Below are positions 8,695 through 16,664 of a stretch of DNA of 64,000 nucleotides, in pieces (the first letter of the stretch is position 1; each line of letters opens with the position of its first letter). Source of the stretch: Hyphomicrobiales bacterium (GTDB lineage Bacteria; Pseudomonadota; Alphaproteobacteria; Rhizobiales; Rhizobiaceae). The stretch lies in contig UBNV01000016.1 in NCBI GenBank assembly GCA_900466945.1, positions 186,001 through 250,000 of the forward strand, in the 5' to 3' direction. The position numbers and the translations under genes were made by a program. The notes below the pieces were generated by a model. The model did not search any database and was not told the DNA's origin. It worked only from the letters and a program-made list of their open reading frames with translations.

Positions 8695-9672
8695 ATGACT
8701 GCCCGCCACACCAAGGTGCTGATCATCGGCTCCGGCCCTGCCGGCTACACCGCAGCGATTTATGCTGCCCGCGCCATGCTGAAGCCGGTCCTCATCGCCG
8801 GCATGGAACAGGGTGGCCAGTTGATGATCACGACGGATGTCGAAAACTATCCGGGCTTTGCCGATCCGATCCAGGGCCCCTGGCTGATGGAACAGATGCT
8901 CAATCAGGCCGTCCATGTCGGAACCGAGATCGTCAGCGACCTCGTCACCGAAGTCGACACCATCAATCGTCCCTTCACCGTCAAGACCGACAACGGCCAG
9001 GTCTGGACGGCCGATACGCTGATCATTTGTACCGGCGCCAAGGCCAAATGGCTCGGCATCGAAAGCGAGCAGCATTTCCAAGGCTTTGGCGTCTCCGCCT
9101 GCGCCACCTGCGACGGCTTCTTCTATCGCAACAAGGACGTGATCGTCGTCGGCGGTGGTAATTCCGCCGTAGAGGAATCCCTCTACCTCTCGCATATCGC
9201 GAAGTCGGTCACCGTCGTGCATCGCCGCGACAGCTTCCGCTCGGAAAAGATCCTGCAGGAACGCCTCTTCGCCAAGGACAATATCCGTGTCCTCTGGAAT
9301 ACCACCGTCGAGGAAATCACCGGCGCGCCCGCCAAGCCGCCCATGCCGCCGTCGGTCTCCGGCGTCAGGCTCAGGGACCAGCTCACGGGTGCCGTCACCG
9401 ACATGCCGATCGACGGCGTCTTCGTCGCCATCGGCCATGCGCCGGCCGTCGAACTCTTCAAGGGCAAACTCAAGATCAAGTCAAACGGCTATCTCTGGAC
9501 TGCCCCCGACTCGACCGCGACAGACGTGCCCGGCATCTTCGCCGCCGGTGACGTGACCGATGATGTCTACCGTCAGGCGATCACCGCCGCCGGCATGGGA
9601 TGCATGGCGGCGCTGGAAGCCGAACGCTACCTGTCGGCAATCCCGGTGGATGCGCAGCAAGCCGCGGAGTAG
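8695..9672 (+). CDS. trxB: Thioredoxin-disulfide reductase TrxB
   Basis: FAD enzyme of 325 residues that reduces thioredoxin with NADPH. The FAD-binding GSGPAGYTAAIYAAR lies at 12-26, the redox pair CATC at C136/C139 and the NADPH site GGGNSAVEESLYL at about 154-166. FAAGDVTDD is near the C-terminus. The ATG at 8695 is chosen because the protein then starts just before the first beta strand, and AAAGGAAG lies 5 bases upstream. Twenty bases separate it from lsrB, a redox-responsive regulator in relatives, suggesting one operon. Confidence 0.96.
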   Translation: MTARHTKVLIIGSGPAGYTAAIYAARAMLKPVLIAGMEQGGQLMITTDVENYPGFADPIQGPWLMEQMLNQAVHVGTEIVSDLVTEVDTINRPFTVKTDNGQVWTADTLIICTGAKAKWLGIESEQHFQGFGVSACATCDGFFYRNKDVIVVGGGNSAVEESLYLSHIAKSVTVVHRRDSFRSEKILQERLFAKDNIRVLWNTTVEEITGAPAKPPMPPSVSGVRLRDQLTGAVTDMPIDGVFVAIGHAPAVELFKGKLKIKSNGYLWTAPDSTATDVPGIFAAGDVTDDVYRQAITAAGMGCMAALEAERYLSAIPVDAQQAAE

Positions 9673-9692
9673 ACGACATGAGAGGGGGCGGC

Positions 9693-10589
9693 ATGCCGTT
9701 GGACTGGGACAAACTGCGCATTTTCCACGCGGCTGCCGAGGCCGGGTCCTTCACCCATGCCGCCGACAAGCTTCATCTCTCCCAGTCGGCGATCAGCCGC
9801 CAGGTTTCGTCTCTGGAACAAGATATCGGCGTCAAGCTCTTCCACCGCCATGCGCGCGGCCTGATCCTGACAGAACAGGGCGAACTGCTCTATCGGACGG
9901 CACATGACGTCCTGATGAAGCTGCAGACTGTGAAAATGCAGCTCACGGAAACGACCGAAAAGCCAAGCGGCAAGCTGCGCGTCACGACGACCGTCGGCCT
10001 CGGCCAGGGCTGGCTCACCGACAAGGTGCAGGAATTCCTGCAGCTCTATCCGGAAATGTCGATCCAGCTGATCCTCGATAACGAGGAACTGGACGTCAAC
10101 ATGCGCCATGCCGACTGCGCCATTCGCCTGCGCCAGCCGCAGCAATCGGACCTGATCCAGCGTAAGCTGTTCACCGTGCATATGCATGTCTATGCGGCGC
10201 CGTCCTATATCAACCGCTACGGCGAACCCCAGTCGATCGAGGATCTCGACAACCACAAGATCATTTCCTTCGGCGAACCCGCGCCGAACTACCTGCTTGA
10301 CGTCAACTGGCTAGAAACGGCCGGCCGCTCGTCCGACAACGCCCGGATGCCGCATCTGCAAATCAACAGTCAGACTTCGATCAAGCGCGCCTGCCTGCTC
10401 GGCATCGGCATCGCCATGCTGCCGGACTACATCGTCGGGCGCGACCCCGGTCTCGTACAACTTGCAATTCCGGCTGACATCCCCTCCTTCGACACGTATT
10501 TCTGCTATCCCGACGAGATCAAGAACGCCGCAAAGCTCAAGGCTTTCAGGGATTTTATTGTCGCCAAGGCCCGCAACTGGAACTTCTGA
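9693..10589 (+). CDS. lsrB: LysR-type regulator LsrB/VtlR
   Basis: LysR regulator of 298 residues: winged helix at about 1-62 (FHAAAEAGSFTHAADKLHLS) and a substrate-binding domain from about 92. The position after trxB and before an AbcR-type RNA and an arsR gene matches lsrB of Sinorhizobium and vtlR of Brucella/Agrobacterium. These control envelope genes, redox response and AbcR RNAs. It has three cysteines, C142, C234 and C271; LsrB is reported to sense oxidation through cysteines. The ATG at 9693 has GAGGGGG four bases ahead; ATG 9678 is possible. Confidence 0.88.
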   Translation: MPLDWDKLRIFHAAAEAGSFTHAADKLHLSQSAISRQVSSLEQDIGVKLFHRHARGLILTEQGELLYRTAHDVLMKLQTVKMQLTETTEKPSGKLRVTTTVGLGQGWLTDKVQEFLQLYPEMSIQLILDNEELDVNMRHADCAIRLRQPQQSDLIQRKLFTVHMHVYAAPSYINRYGEPQSIEDLDNHKIISFGEPAPNYLLDVNWLETAGRSSDNARMPHLQINSQTSIKRACLLGIGIAMLPDYIVGRDPGLVQLAIPADIPSFDTYFCYPDEIKNAAKLKAFRDFIVAKARNWNF

Positions 10590-10642
10590 AGCAGCCATTG
10601 CCCTGCCTTTTTGCGCCTCCAACACACAGGCCTGCAACTCAC

Positions 10643-10657
10643 GCATGTCTGACATGC
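10643..10657. promoter_or_regulatory. 15-bp palindrome, candidate LsrB/VtlR site for the sRNA
   Basis: GCATGTC-T-GACATGC is a perfect palindrome ending 11 bases before the -35 of the AbcR-like RNA gene. T10646 and A10658 are separated by 11 bases, fitting the T-N11-A core of LysR operators. VtlR/LsrB activates AbcR RNAs in relatives, so this is a reasonable activator site. Confidence 0.5.
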
Positions 10658-10668
10658 ATAAAAAAGCA

Positions 10669-10697
10669 TTGTTCCCTGCACAAAAAACCACCATATC
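10669..10697 (+). promoter_or_regulatory. Promoter of the AbcR-like sRNA
   Basis: TTGTTC (10669-10674) and CATATC (10692-10697) are separated by 17 bases, a plausible sigma-70 promoter. Transcription would begin near 10704, and the distance to the terminator gives an RNA of about 115 bases. Confidence 0.5.
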
Positions 10698-10703
10698 GCA
10701 CAC

Positions 10704-10820
10704 AGCTGATGCACATGGTGGCTTTTTCCTCCCAGTTCCACCGCAGCAGCTGTTCCCCTCTGGAGGTTTTTGACCTTCACAATTTAAAGGGCCCTGGTTT
10801 TCCGGTGGCCCTCTTTTTTT
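10704..10820 (+). ncRNA. abcR: AbcR-type Hfq-dependent small RNA
   Basis: The 362-bp gap between lsrB and arsR holds features of the alpha-r15/AbcR family. There are two pyrimidine-rich anti-Shine-Dalgarno segments, CCTCCCAGTTCC (10728-10739) and GTTCCCCTCTGG (10752-10763). A GC-rich hairpin with a run of seven T follows. In Sinorhizobium and Agrobacterium AbcR1/AbcR2 lie in the same place and repress ABC-transporter mRNAs by pairing near their start codons. Only one copy is visible here, whereas relatives usually carry two in tandem. The 5' end is inferred from the promoter; an independent covariance-model search would settle identity. Confidence 0.75.
10788..10820 (+). terminator. Rho-independent terminator of the sRNA
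   Basis: AGGGCC (10788-10793) pairs with GGCCCT (10807-10812), extended by CTGG/CCGG around a TTTT loop, followed by C and seven T. Confidence 0.85.
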
Positions 10821-10951
10821 GTTTTCTCGATGGAACGATAAGTCCGGTTCCACGTTTATGCGTCAGGCTGAATTGACGCCGTCTGCACAAGCGCGGGCGC
10901 CGGTGTTCATGCCGCCACAAACTTGATTTGGCTGCTCGCATTGGAGGGGAC

Positions 10952-11245
10952 ATGTTCTTGGAGGACGTGATGAAGGCGCTGGCACACCCGGCCCGTATGG
11001 AAATGTTGATCTGGCTGAAAAAGCCGATGGAATATTTCGGCGTCCCCGAGGACGACGCTGTCGACGGCATCAGCGCCGGACAGTTCGAGCGTTCAGGCCT
11101 CTCCCAGTCTGCCGTGTCCGCCCATCTCGCAACCCTGCAGCGTGCTGGCCTGATCAGCTCCAAGCGCGTCGGACAGCGTGTTCTGTATCGCCGCAACGAA
11201 GATGCCATTGCAGAATTCGTCAAGACCTTGAACGGAACACTCTGA
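10952..11245 (+). CDS. ArsR-family winged-helix repressor
   Basis: Small regulator of 97 residues: ALAHPARMEMLIWL at the start, the recognition helix LSQSAVSAHLATLQRAGLI (about 48-66) and the wing KRVGQRVLYRRNE. No paired metal-binding cysteines are visible, so it is probably not a metal sensor of the classic ArsR type. The ATG at 10952 follows GGAGGGG directly. nemA starts 59 bases downstream with an inverted repeat in the gap, suggesting control of nemA. In Sinorhizobium an arsR gene occupies the same position after lsrB. Confidence 0.85.
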   Translation: MFLEDVMKALAHPARMEMLIWLKKPMEYFGVPEDDAVDGISAGQFERSGLSQSAVSAHLATLQRAGLISSKRVGQRVLYRRNEDAIAEFVKTLNGTL

Positions 11246-11260
11246 AGTCCCACATCGGGC

Positions 11261-11289
11261 TTCCCAATGAACCTTCCCATCATTGGAAA
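11261..11289. promoter_or_regulatory. Dyad between arsR and nemA
   Basis: CCAATGA (11264-11270), nine bases, TCATTGG (11280-11286). With one mismatch the arms extend to TT/AA on each side. It ends about 16 bases before the nemA start codon, a good place for a repressor encoded by the preceding gene. Confidence 0.5.
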
Positions 11290-11304
11290 CTCCCGAGAGG
11301 TTTC

Positions 11305-12405
11305 ATGTCCAAGCTTTTTGAACCGACATCCGTCGGCGGCATCCCGCTTTCCAACCGCATCGCCATGGCGCCGCTGACGCGCAATCGTTCGCCGGGCGCC
11401 GTCCCGAACGATCTGAACGTCGAATACTATCGCCAGCGCGCGACCGCCGGCCTGATCATCAGCGAAGGCACGGCGATCACCCATCAGGCGCAAGGCTATG
11501 CAGATGTGCCGGGTCTCTACAAATCCGAAGCCATCGAAAGCTGGAAGAAGGTGACCGACGCCGTGCATCAGGCGGGCGGCAAGATCGTCACCCAGATCTG
11601 GCATGTCGGCCGCATCTCACACACCAGCCTACAGCCTGATAACGGCAAGCCGGTTGCCCCCTCCTCCATTGCGGCCAAGTCCAAGACCTACGTCCTGAAC
11701 GCCGACGGCTCCGGTGCCTTCGTGGAAACGTCCGAGCCCCGTGCGCTCGAGACCGCCGAACTTCCCGGCATCATCGAGGACTATCGCAAGGCGGCCCGTG
11801 CGGCAGTCGAGGCGGGTTTCGACGGTGTCGAGATCCACGCGGCCAATGGCTATCTGCTCGAACAGTTCATGCGTTCGAACAGCAACCAGCGCACGGATCA
11901 ATATGGTGGCTCGATCGAGAACCGAATCCGCCTGACGCTGGAAGTCGTCGAAGCCGTGATCAAGGAAATTGGTGCCGACAAGACCGGCATCCGCATTTCA
12001 CCGACCACGCCGGCCAATGACGTCTCCGACCCCGACCCCAAGGCCGTCTACACCGCGTTCGTCCAAGCGCTGGCGAAACATGATCCCGCCTTCGTGCATG
12101 TCATCGAAGGTGCGACCGGCGGTCCGCGTGACGTCCTGCCCTTCGACTGGAAGGCACTGAAGGCCGCCTATCGTGACGCCGGCGGCAAGGGTGCCTGGAT
12201 CGTCAACAACGGCTATGACCGCGCCTCGGCGATTGAGGCTGTCGACAGCGGCTACGCCGATCTCGTGGCCTTCGGCCGCCCCTTCATTGCCAACCCGGAC
12301 CTCGTCCGTCGCCTGAAGGAAGATGCCGCGCTTAATCCTCTGGATCAGGCCACGTTGTATGGCGGTGGGGCCCAGGGTTACACCTCCTATCCGGCACTCG
12401 CCTGA
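11305..12405 (+). CDS. nemA: Old yellow enzyme, N-ethylmaleimide reductase-like
   Basis: FMN-dependent NADPH ene-reductase of 366 residues in the NemA group. Visible are the N-terminal FEPTSVGGIPLSNRIAMAPLTR, HVGRISH (about 99-105), the substrate-binding HAANGYLLEQF (about 178-188), SNQRTDQYGGSIENR and C-terminal LVAFGRPFIANPDLV. It reduces activated alkenes such as maleimides, quinones and nitro compounds. Being behind an ArsR-type regulator recalls the electrophile-sensing nemR-nemA unit of E. coli, although that regulator is a TetR protein. A GAGAGG site precedes the ATG. Confidence 0.92.
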   Translation: MSKLFEPTSVGGIPLSNRIAMAPLTRNRSPGAVPNDLNVEYYRQRATAGLIISEGTAITHQAQGYADVPGLYKSEAIESWKKVTDAVHQAGGKIVTQIWHVGRISHTSLQPDNGKPVAPSSIAAKSKTYVLNADGSGAFVETSEPRALETAELPGIIEDYRKAARAAVEAGFDGVEIHAANGYLLEQFMRSNSNQRTDQYGGSIENRIRLTLEVVEAVIKEIGADKTGIRISPTTPANDVSDPDPKAVYTAFVQALAKHDPAFVHVIEGATGGPRDVLPFDWKALKAAYRDAGGKGAWIVNNGYDRASAIEAVDSGYADLVAFGRPFIANPDLVRRLKEDAALNPLDQATLYGGGAQGYTSYPALA

Positions 12406-12411
12406 TACACA

Positions 12412-12445
12412 GAGGGCTCCCGCGAACCGGGAGCCCTCATTCTTT
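12412..12445 (+). terminator. Terminator after nemA
   Basis: GAGGGCTCCC (12412-12421), loop of seven, GGGAGCCCTC (12429-12438), then ATTCTTT. The stem is perfect; the T-tract is short. Confidence 0.75.
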
Positions 12446-12462
12446 GTGGATGTTCAGCAAGC

Positions 12463-12843
12463 TCAACGACGAAACGCCAGCCGCCAGACAAGGCTTGCTG
12501 CAAGCAATCCCATCACCAACCCGTTGACGGGATGCAGGGCGCCGATCAGCGGCTGCCCCTGACCAATGGCCGCCAAGGTGACCTGAAGCAGGTAGAGGGC
12601 GAACAGGCCACTGGTCATCAACCTATACTCGCGCAGGCCAGCGACAAGGGACAGCAGGAAGAGCCCGACGATCACGAGGCCGACAGCACCACCGGTGGCC
12701 GCATGCGCCTCCCACCCGCCTCCTGCCCCGAAGACACTCATTCCAGCAAGAAAGAACTGGACGGCGATCCCGACCATGGTGAGAACCGAGAGAGCGCGGA
12801 AGCCAAGGCGAGGCATGGAGGAAACGGACGCCGCGCCACTCAT
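12463..12843 (-). CDS. Small four-helix membrane protein (DUF6220-like)
   Basis: Membrane protein of 126 residues with four predicted helices: ALSVLTMVGIAVQFFLAGMS, AVGLVIVGLFLLSLVAG, LFALYLLQVTLAAIG and NGLVMGLLAASLVWRLAF. A histidine lies in the first loop (EAHAATGG) and another in LHPVNG. This resembles the DUF6220 family. The start at 12843 overlaps the stop of the upstream epimerase gene by four bases (ATGA), so the two form an operon. Function unknown. Confidence 0.7.
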   Translation of the reverse strand: MSGAASVSSMPRLGFRALSVLTMVGIAVQFFLAGMSVFGAGGGWEAHAATGGAVGLVIVGLFLLSLVAGLREYRLMTSGLFALYLLQVTLAAIGQGQPLIGALHPVNGLVMGLLAASLVWRLAFRR

Positions 12844-13877
12844 TGCCCGCCTCCAGCGACCAGCCGTGCGCCCTCTGAAGCAGTCATGGCGCGGGGCTTG
12901 GGAACGCAACCCAGGCTCTCCAGCGTGGCCTTGACGGCGTGGTCGATCGGAGTCTGCGGCTCCGCGCCGAGAAACTGGCGAAGCGCGCCATTATCGAGCC
13001 GGATCGTTTCCCGCCACAGATACCGCATTTCATGCAGTTCCTTGATCAGCGGCACAAAGGGACGGGCAAGGCCGGCCAGCCGCCAGGGAAAGCCGAACGA
13101 GAGGATATTGGGTCGCCCGACAGCCCTGCCGATCGAACGGACCATCTGCATCCCGTCATGATCGTAGAAACCCTCCATGTGGAAACGGGCGAAGCGCGGC
13201 AGTTCATCCGCCCGGTCAAGGAGCCGTACAAAGGTTTCCGCCACATCCGGCAGATAGGCCCAGGCATGCCCAATGCCCTTGCGACCGGGATTGAGGACGA
13301 AGCGCACGGGCTTGCCCGGTTGAACCATGGCCTGTGCAAACCAATTGTTGCCGGCGTCAGGTCCGAAGAAGTCTCCGGCCCGGACGATGATCACAGGCAC
13401 GCCCTCGCCGGCCGCGCGCTCGAGACGCTGCTCGAGCTCGACACGGATCCTGCCCTTTGCTGTCTGCGGCGCCTGGCGGCTCTCCTCCTTCAGAAGCGGA
13501 AAAGTGTCGGCGCCGAAATTGTAGATCGTACCCGGCATCAAGATACGCGCGCCCACGGCGTTTGCCGCCGCGATCGTGTTGTCGATCATCGGCAGCACGA
13601 GTTCGCTCCAATTACGGTAACCCGGCGGATTGACGCCATGAACGATCACGCTGGCGCCCTGGGCGGCACGCAGCACGTCACCTGAGATCATGGCATCCCC
13701 GGATACCCATTCGTAACGCGGGCGCGTCAGGCGCTGCTTGTCTGGCGTTCTGTGCATGGCACGAACTCGGTAGCCGCGCTGCAGAAGGGCTTCGGCAAGT
13801 GCACCGCCGAGGCCGCCGGCGGCACCGAGCACAAGTGCGAGAGGGGCCTGAAGCGAAGTCGTAGCAAGGTCTGTCAT
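12840..13877 (-). CDS. NAD(P)-dependent epimerase/dehydratase-like protein
   Basis: Extended short-chain dehydrogenase of 345 residues. The Rossmann motif GAAGGLGGALAEAL lies near residue 20. Strands follow that suit NAD(P)-binding sugar or nucleoside epimerases, with YNFGAD and RAGDFFGPDAGNNW further on. I do not see an undisturbed YxxxK catalytic pair, so it may be an atypical 'NAD(P)H-binding' member. The ATG at 13877 is chosen because AGGAG sits six bases ahead; a closer ATG has no spacing. It is divergent from a LysR gene 93 bases away, its likely regulator. Confidence 0.8.
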   Translation of the reverse strand: MTDLATTSLQAPLALVLGAAGGLGGALAEALLQRGYRVRAMHRTPDKQRLTRPRYEWVSGDAMISGDVLRAAQGASVIVHGVNPPGYRNWSELVLPMIDNTIAAANAVGARILMPGTIYNFGADTFPLLKEESRQAPQTAKGRIRVELEQRLERAAGEGVPVIIVRAGDFFGPDAGNNWFAQAMVQPGKPVRFVLNPGRKGIGHAWAYLPDVAETFVRLLDRADELPRFARFHMEGFYDHDGMQMVRSIGRAVGRPNILSFGFPWRLAGLARPFVPLIKELHEMRYLWRETIRLDNGALRQFLGAEPQTPIDHAVKATLESLGCVPKPRAMTASEGARLVAGGGQ

Positions 13878-13970
13878 CGTCATCTCCTGTGGTTTGAACT
13901 GGAGTGACTTTGCCATCCTCGGTAGATATTCAAAATTGCCAAAGAACGTTCAGATGATATACAAAAATGT

Positions 13971-14897
13971 ATGGCGCTCGATCAAATCAGCTGGGATCAT
14001 TACCGCACCTTTCTCGCCGTCCTCGAAACGGGGTCGCTGTCCGCAGCCGCGCGCGCCCTCGGGCTCACCCAACCGACGGCGGGCCGACACATCGAGGCGT
14101 TGGAGCAAGCCTTCGGTTCACCCCTCTTTATGCGCACCCAACAGGGACTGCTGCCGACCGAAAAGGCCTTGGCGATGCAGGCGCACGCGAAGACCATGGC
14201 CGCCATGTCCTCGGCCCTTGCCCGCATCGCCTCCGGTGACATGGAGGATGTGCGCGGCACGGTTCGCATCAGCGCAAGCGAAGTGATCGCCGCAGAAACG
14301 CTGCCGCCCATCCTCGCCCGACTTCAGGAGGCCCACCCGCACCTGGAGATCGAACTGTCCGCCTCCGATATGATCGAGGACCTGCTGCAACAGGAAGCAG
14401 ATATCGCCATCCGCATGGTGCGGCCCACTCAGGCCGCTCTACTTAGCCGTCGTATAGGGCTCATCTCGCTCGGCTTTCACGCGCATCGCAGCTATCTCGA
14501 CCGCCACGGCATTCCGCAATCGCTGGAGGAACTGACGAAGCATCGCCTGATCGGCTTCGATCGGCAGCTCGCCTATATCCGGGATCTGCTGAAAACTCGT
14601 CCGCATCTCGCAGACGTGACATTCGACTTCCGCGCCGACAGCAATCTCGTCCAGCTGGCGGCAATCCGCGCCGGCCTCGGGATCGGCATGTGCCAGCATG
14701 CGATCGGCGTCCGCGATCCGAACCTGGTGGAGGTCCTGACAGACACACTCGACTTGGCACTAGAGACCTTCGTGGCGATGCATGAAAATCTGAAAACGGT
14801 GCCGCGTTTCCGCGCCACCTTCGACGCCTTGGTCATCGGTCTCGGCGACTGGGTCAGGGTCGGCAAGGGTAAGGATTCGGACCGCTCACCAAACTGA
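13971..14897 (+). CDS. LysR-family transcriptional regulator
   Basis: Protein of 308 residues with a winged helix at about 5-65 (FLAVLETGSLSAAARALGLT) and LPPILARLQEAHPHLEIEL opening the effector domain (about 112). LysR genes transcribed away from a neighbour usually control it, here the epimerase/membrane-protein pair. The ribosome site is weak and upstream sequence is AT-rich (GATATTCAAAATTG). Effector unknown. Confidence 0.9.
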   Translation: MALDQISWDHYRTFLAVLETGSLSAAARALGLTQPTAGRHIEALEQAFGSPLFMRTQQGLLPTEKALAMQAHAKTMAAMSSALARIASGDMEDVRGTVRISASEVIAAETLPPILARLQEAHPHLEIELSASDMIEDLLQQEADIAIRMVRPTQAALLSRRIGLISLGFHAHRSYLDRHGIPQSLEELTKHRLIGFDRQLAYIRDLLKTRPHLADVTFDFRADSNLVQLAAIRAGLGIGMCQHAIGVRDPNLVEVLTDTLDLALETFVAMHENLKTVPRFRATFDALVIGLGDWVRVGKGKDSDRSPN

Positions 14898-14949
14898 TCA
14901 GGACGTGAACGGACCCGGCCAACCATTTGATCCGACTCAATTGTCCGGA

Positions 14950-15219
14950 TCAGGGAGATGGTGGCGCTTCGCCCTCGAAGCTGTCGACCACTTCCACCTC
15001 GGGGCGGTCTCCTCCGTCGCTGTATTCCTCGTGCCAGCGACCGCTTTCGTCCTGATAGCTGATCGTCACGCTTTCGTCGCCGACCTGCTGCTCGGCCATG
15101 ACGATCCTGACCGCCTCCAGGGCCTGGTCATGCGTCGCGAAGGCTTCCGAATAGACGCCCCCCAGGCGATAGGCCCAGCCTCCATCATGTTGGACGATCT
15201 CGTAGATGATCTTCACCAT
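14950..15219 (-). CDS. DUF2188-like small protein
   Basis: Acidic protein of 89 residues. The core IYEIVQHDGGWAYRLGG, FATHDQALEAVRIV and VTISYQDESGRWHEEY follows the DUF2188 pattern of a short beta-alpha-beta fold. The start at 15219 has GGAGGA about nine bases ahead. Function unknown; no obvious operon partner. Confidence 0.7.
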   Translation of the reverse strand: MVKIIYEIVQHDGGWAYRLGGVYSEAFATHDQALEAVRIVMAEQQVGDESVTISYQDESGRWHEEYSDGGDRPEVEVVDSFEGEAPPSP

Positions 15220-15345
15220 GGCCACTTTCCTCCTCCACCCTGAGTATTCCATCAATTCCGGCAGACCGCAAATCGAAGCTAGAAAGGTCTGGAACAGGCC
15301 GCGCTGCTACCCGTTTCCTGCGCAAGCCATCACAAGGAACGAGCC

Positions 15346-16473
15346 GTGTCCCTCATCAGGCAGGAAAGACTTCTCCTCATCCCTATTGTCGCCGCCATCA
15401 TTGCCTGGTTCTCCGAACATGCGGTGCTGGAAATGGGACAGGCGGCCTCTCTGATCGGCGCTGCAGCCCTGATCGCTGCCATCGTCGTCGGCTCGATGCG
15501 AGTCGCCCATCATGCGGAAATCCTCGCCCACAAGGTCGGCGATCCCTATGGCACGATGATCCTGACGCTCTCGGCCGTGGCCGTGGAAGTCCTGATCCTC
15601 GCCATCATGATGAACAACGGCGCGTCACCCACCCTGGTGCGCGACACGATCTATTCGGCTGTGATGCTCGACATCAATGGCATTCTCGGCCTCGCCGCCC
15701 TCCTGGGCGGGTTGAAGCACGGCGAGCAATCCTACAATGACGATAGTGGCAAGACCTACGGCGTGATGATCCTGACCGCCATGGGCATCTCGATGATCGT
15801 GCCTGAATTCGTGCCCCGCGACCGCTGGCAATACTATTCCGTCTTCACCATCGGCGCGATGATCGCCCTCTATGCCCTCTTCCTGCGCATGCAGGTGGGC
15901 ACGCACAGCTACTTCTTTTCCTACAGCTATCCCGGCCGTCAATCCGGTCGCCCCTGGGACCAGAAGTCCGCAACACCCAAAGGCGAAGGGGCCCCTGCCG
16001 CTGAAGAGGCGCACGAGGGATCAACCGTATGGTCCATCGCCGTGATCCTCTTCGGTGTCGTCCTGATCGGCGTGCTCGCTGAAATCATGTCCGTCATGAT
16101 GGATGCCGGCCTCAAGGGCACCGGCGCACCGGTTGCCCTGACCGCGATCCTCGTAGCCGGCATTTCCGCTGCCCCCGAAATCCTCACCGCCCTGCGCGCG
16201 GCCTTGCGAAACCGTATGCAGGCCGTCGTCAACATCGCGATGGGCGCCTCTCTCTCGACGGTCATCCTGACGGTGCCGGTCATGGAGGCGATCGCGCTCT
16301 ACACCGGCCAGCCATTCGTCATGGCCATGACCCCGGTACAGACGACGATGGTCGCCATTACTCTCGTTGCGGCAGCTATTAATCTTAACGACGGCGAGAC
16401 AAATGCGATCGAAGGCATGACCCATTTCGTCCTCTTCGCCACCTTCATCATGCTTGCCTTCCTGGGTCTCTGA
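15346..16473 (+). CDS. ChaA-like calcium/sodium:proton antiporter
   Basis: Integral membrane protein of 375 residues in the cation/Ca2+ exchanger superfamily. Two inverted halves carry the acidic alpha-repeats: LTLSAVAVEVLILAIMMNNG (about 73-92) and ILVAGISAAPEILTALRAAL (about 269-288). The loop between halves is hydrophilic (about 200-225). Such proteins export calcium or sodium/potassium in exchange for protons. The start is GTG with AAGGAA upstream. It stands alone. Confidence 0.88.
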   Translation: MSLIRQERLLLIPIVAAIIAWFSEHAVLEMGQAASLIGAAALIAAIVVGSMRVAHHAEILAHKVGDPYGTMILTLSAVAVEVLILAIMMNNGASPTLVRDTIYSAVMLDINGILGLAALLGGLKHGEQSYNDDSGKTYGVMILTAMGISMIVPEFVPRDRWQYYSVFTIGAMIALYALFLRMQVGTHSYFFSYSYPGRQSGRPWDQKSATPKGEGAPAAEEAHEGSTVWSIAVILFGVVLIGVLAEIMSVMMDAGLKGTGAPVALTAILVAGISAAPEILTALRAALRNRMQAVVNIAMGASLSTVILTVPVMEAIALYTGQPFVMAMTPVQTTMVAITLVAAAINLNDGETNAIEGMTHFVLFATFIMLAFLGL

Positions 16474-16664
16474 TTCGCCACGCGTCCCACGTCCCTGCGA
16501 CATCTGGGCACGGATCCGTGAGCACTTTTGCTCGGAACTTTTGGAGAAAACTGCCGTTCCTCCCGCACGGATCGGCCCCCAATGGGCCTCCCGCCGCATT
16601 CTCAACATGATGCGGATGATGATTGCCGCCGCGGGTCACCGGGGGGCCAACTCGGGAGTCGAAC

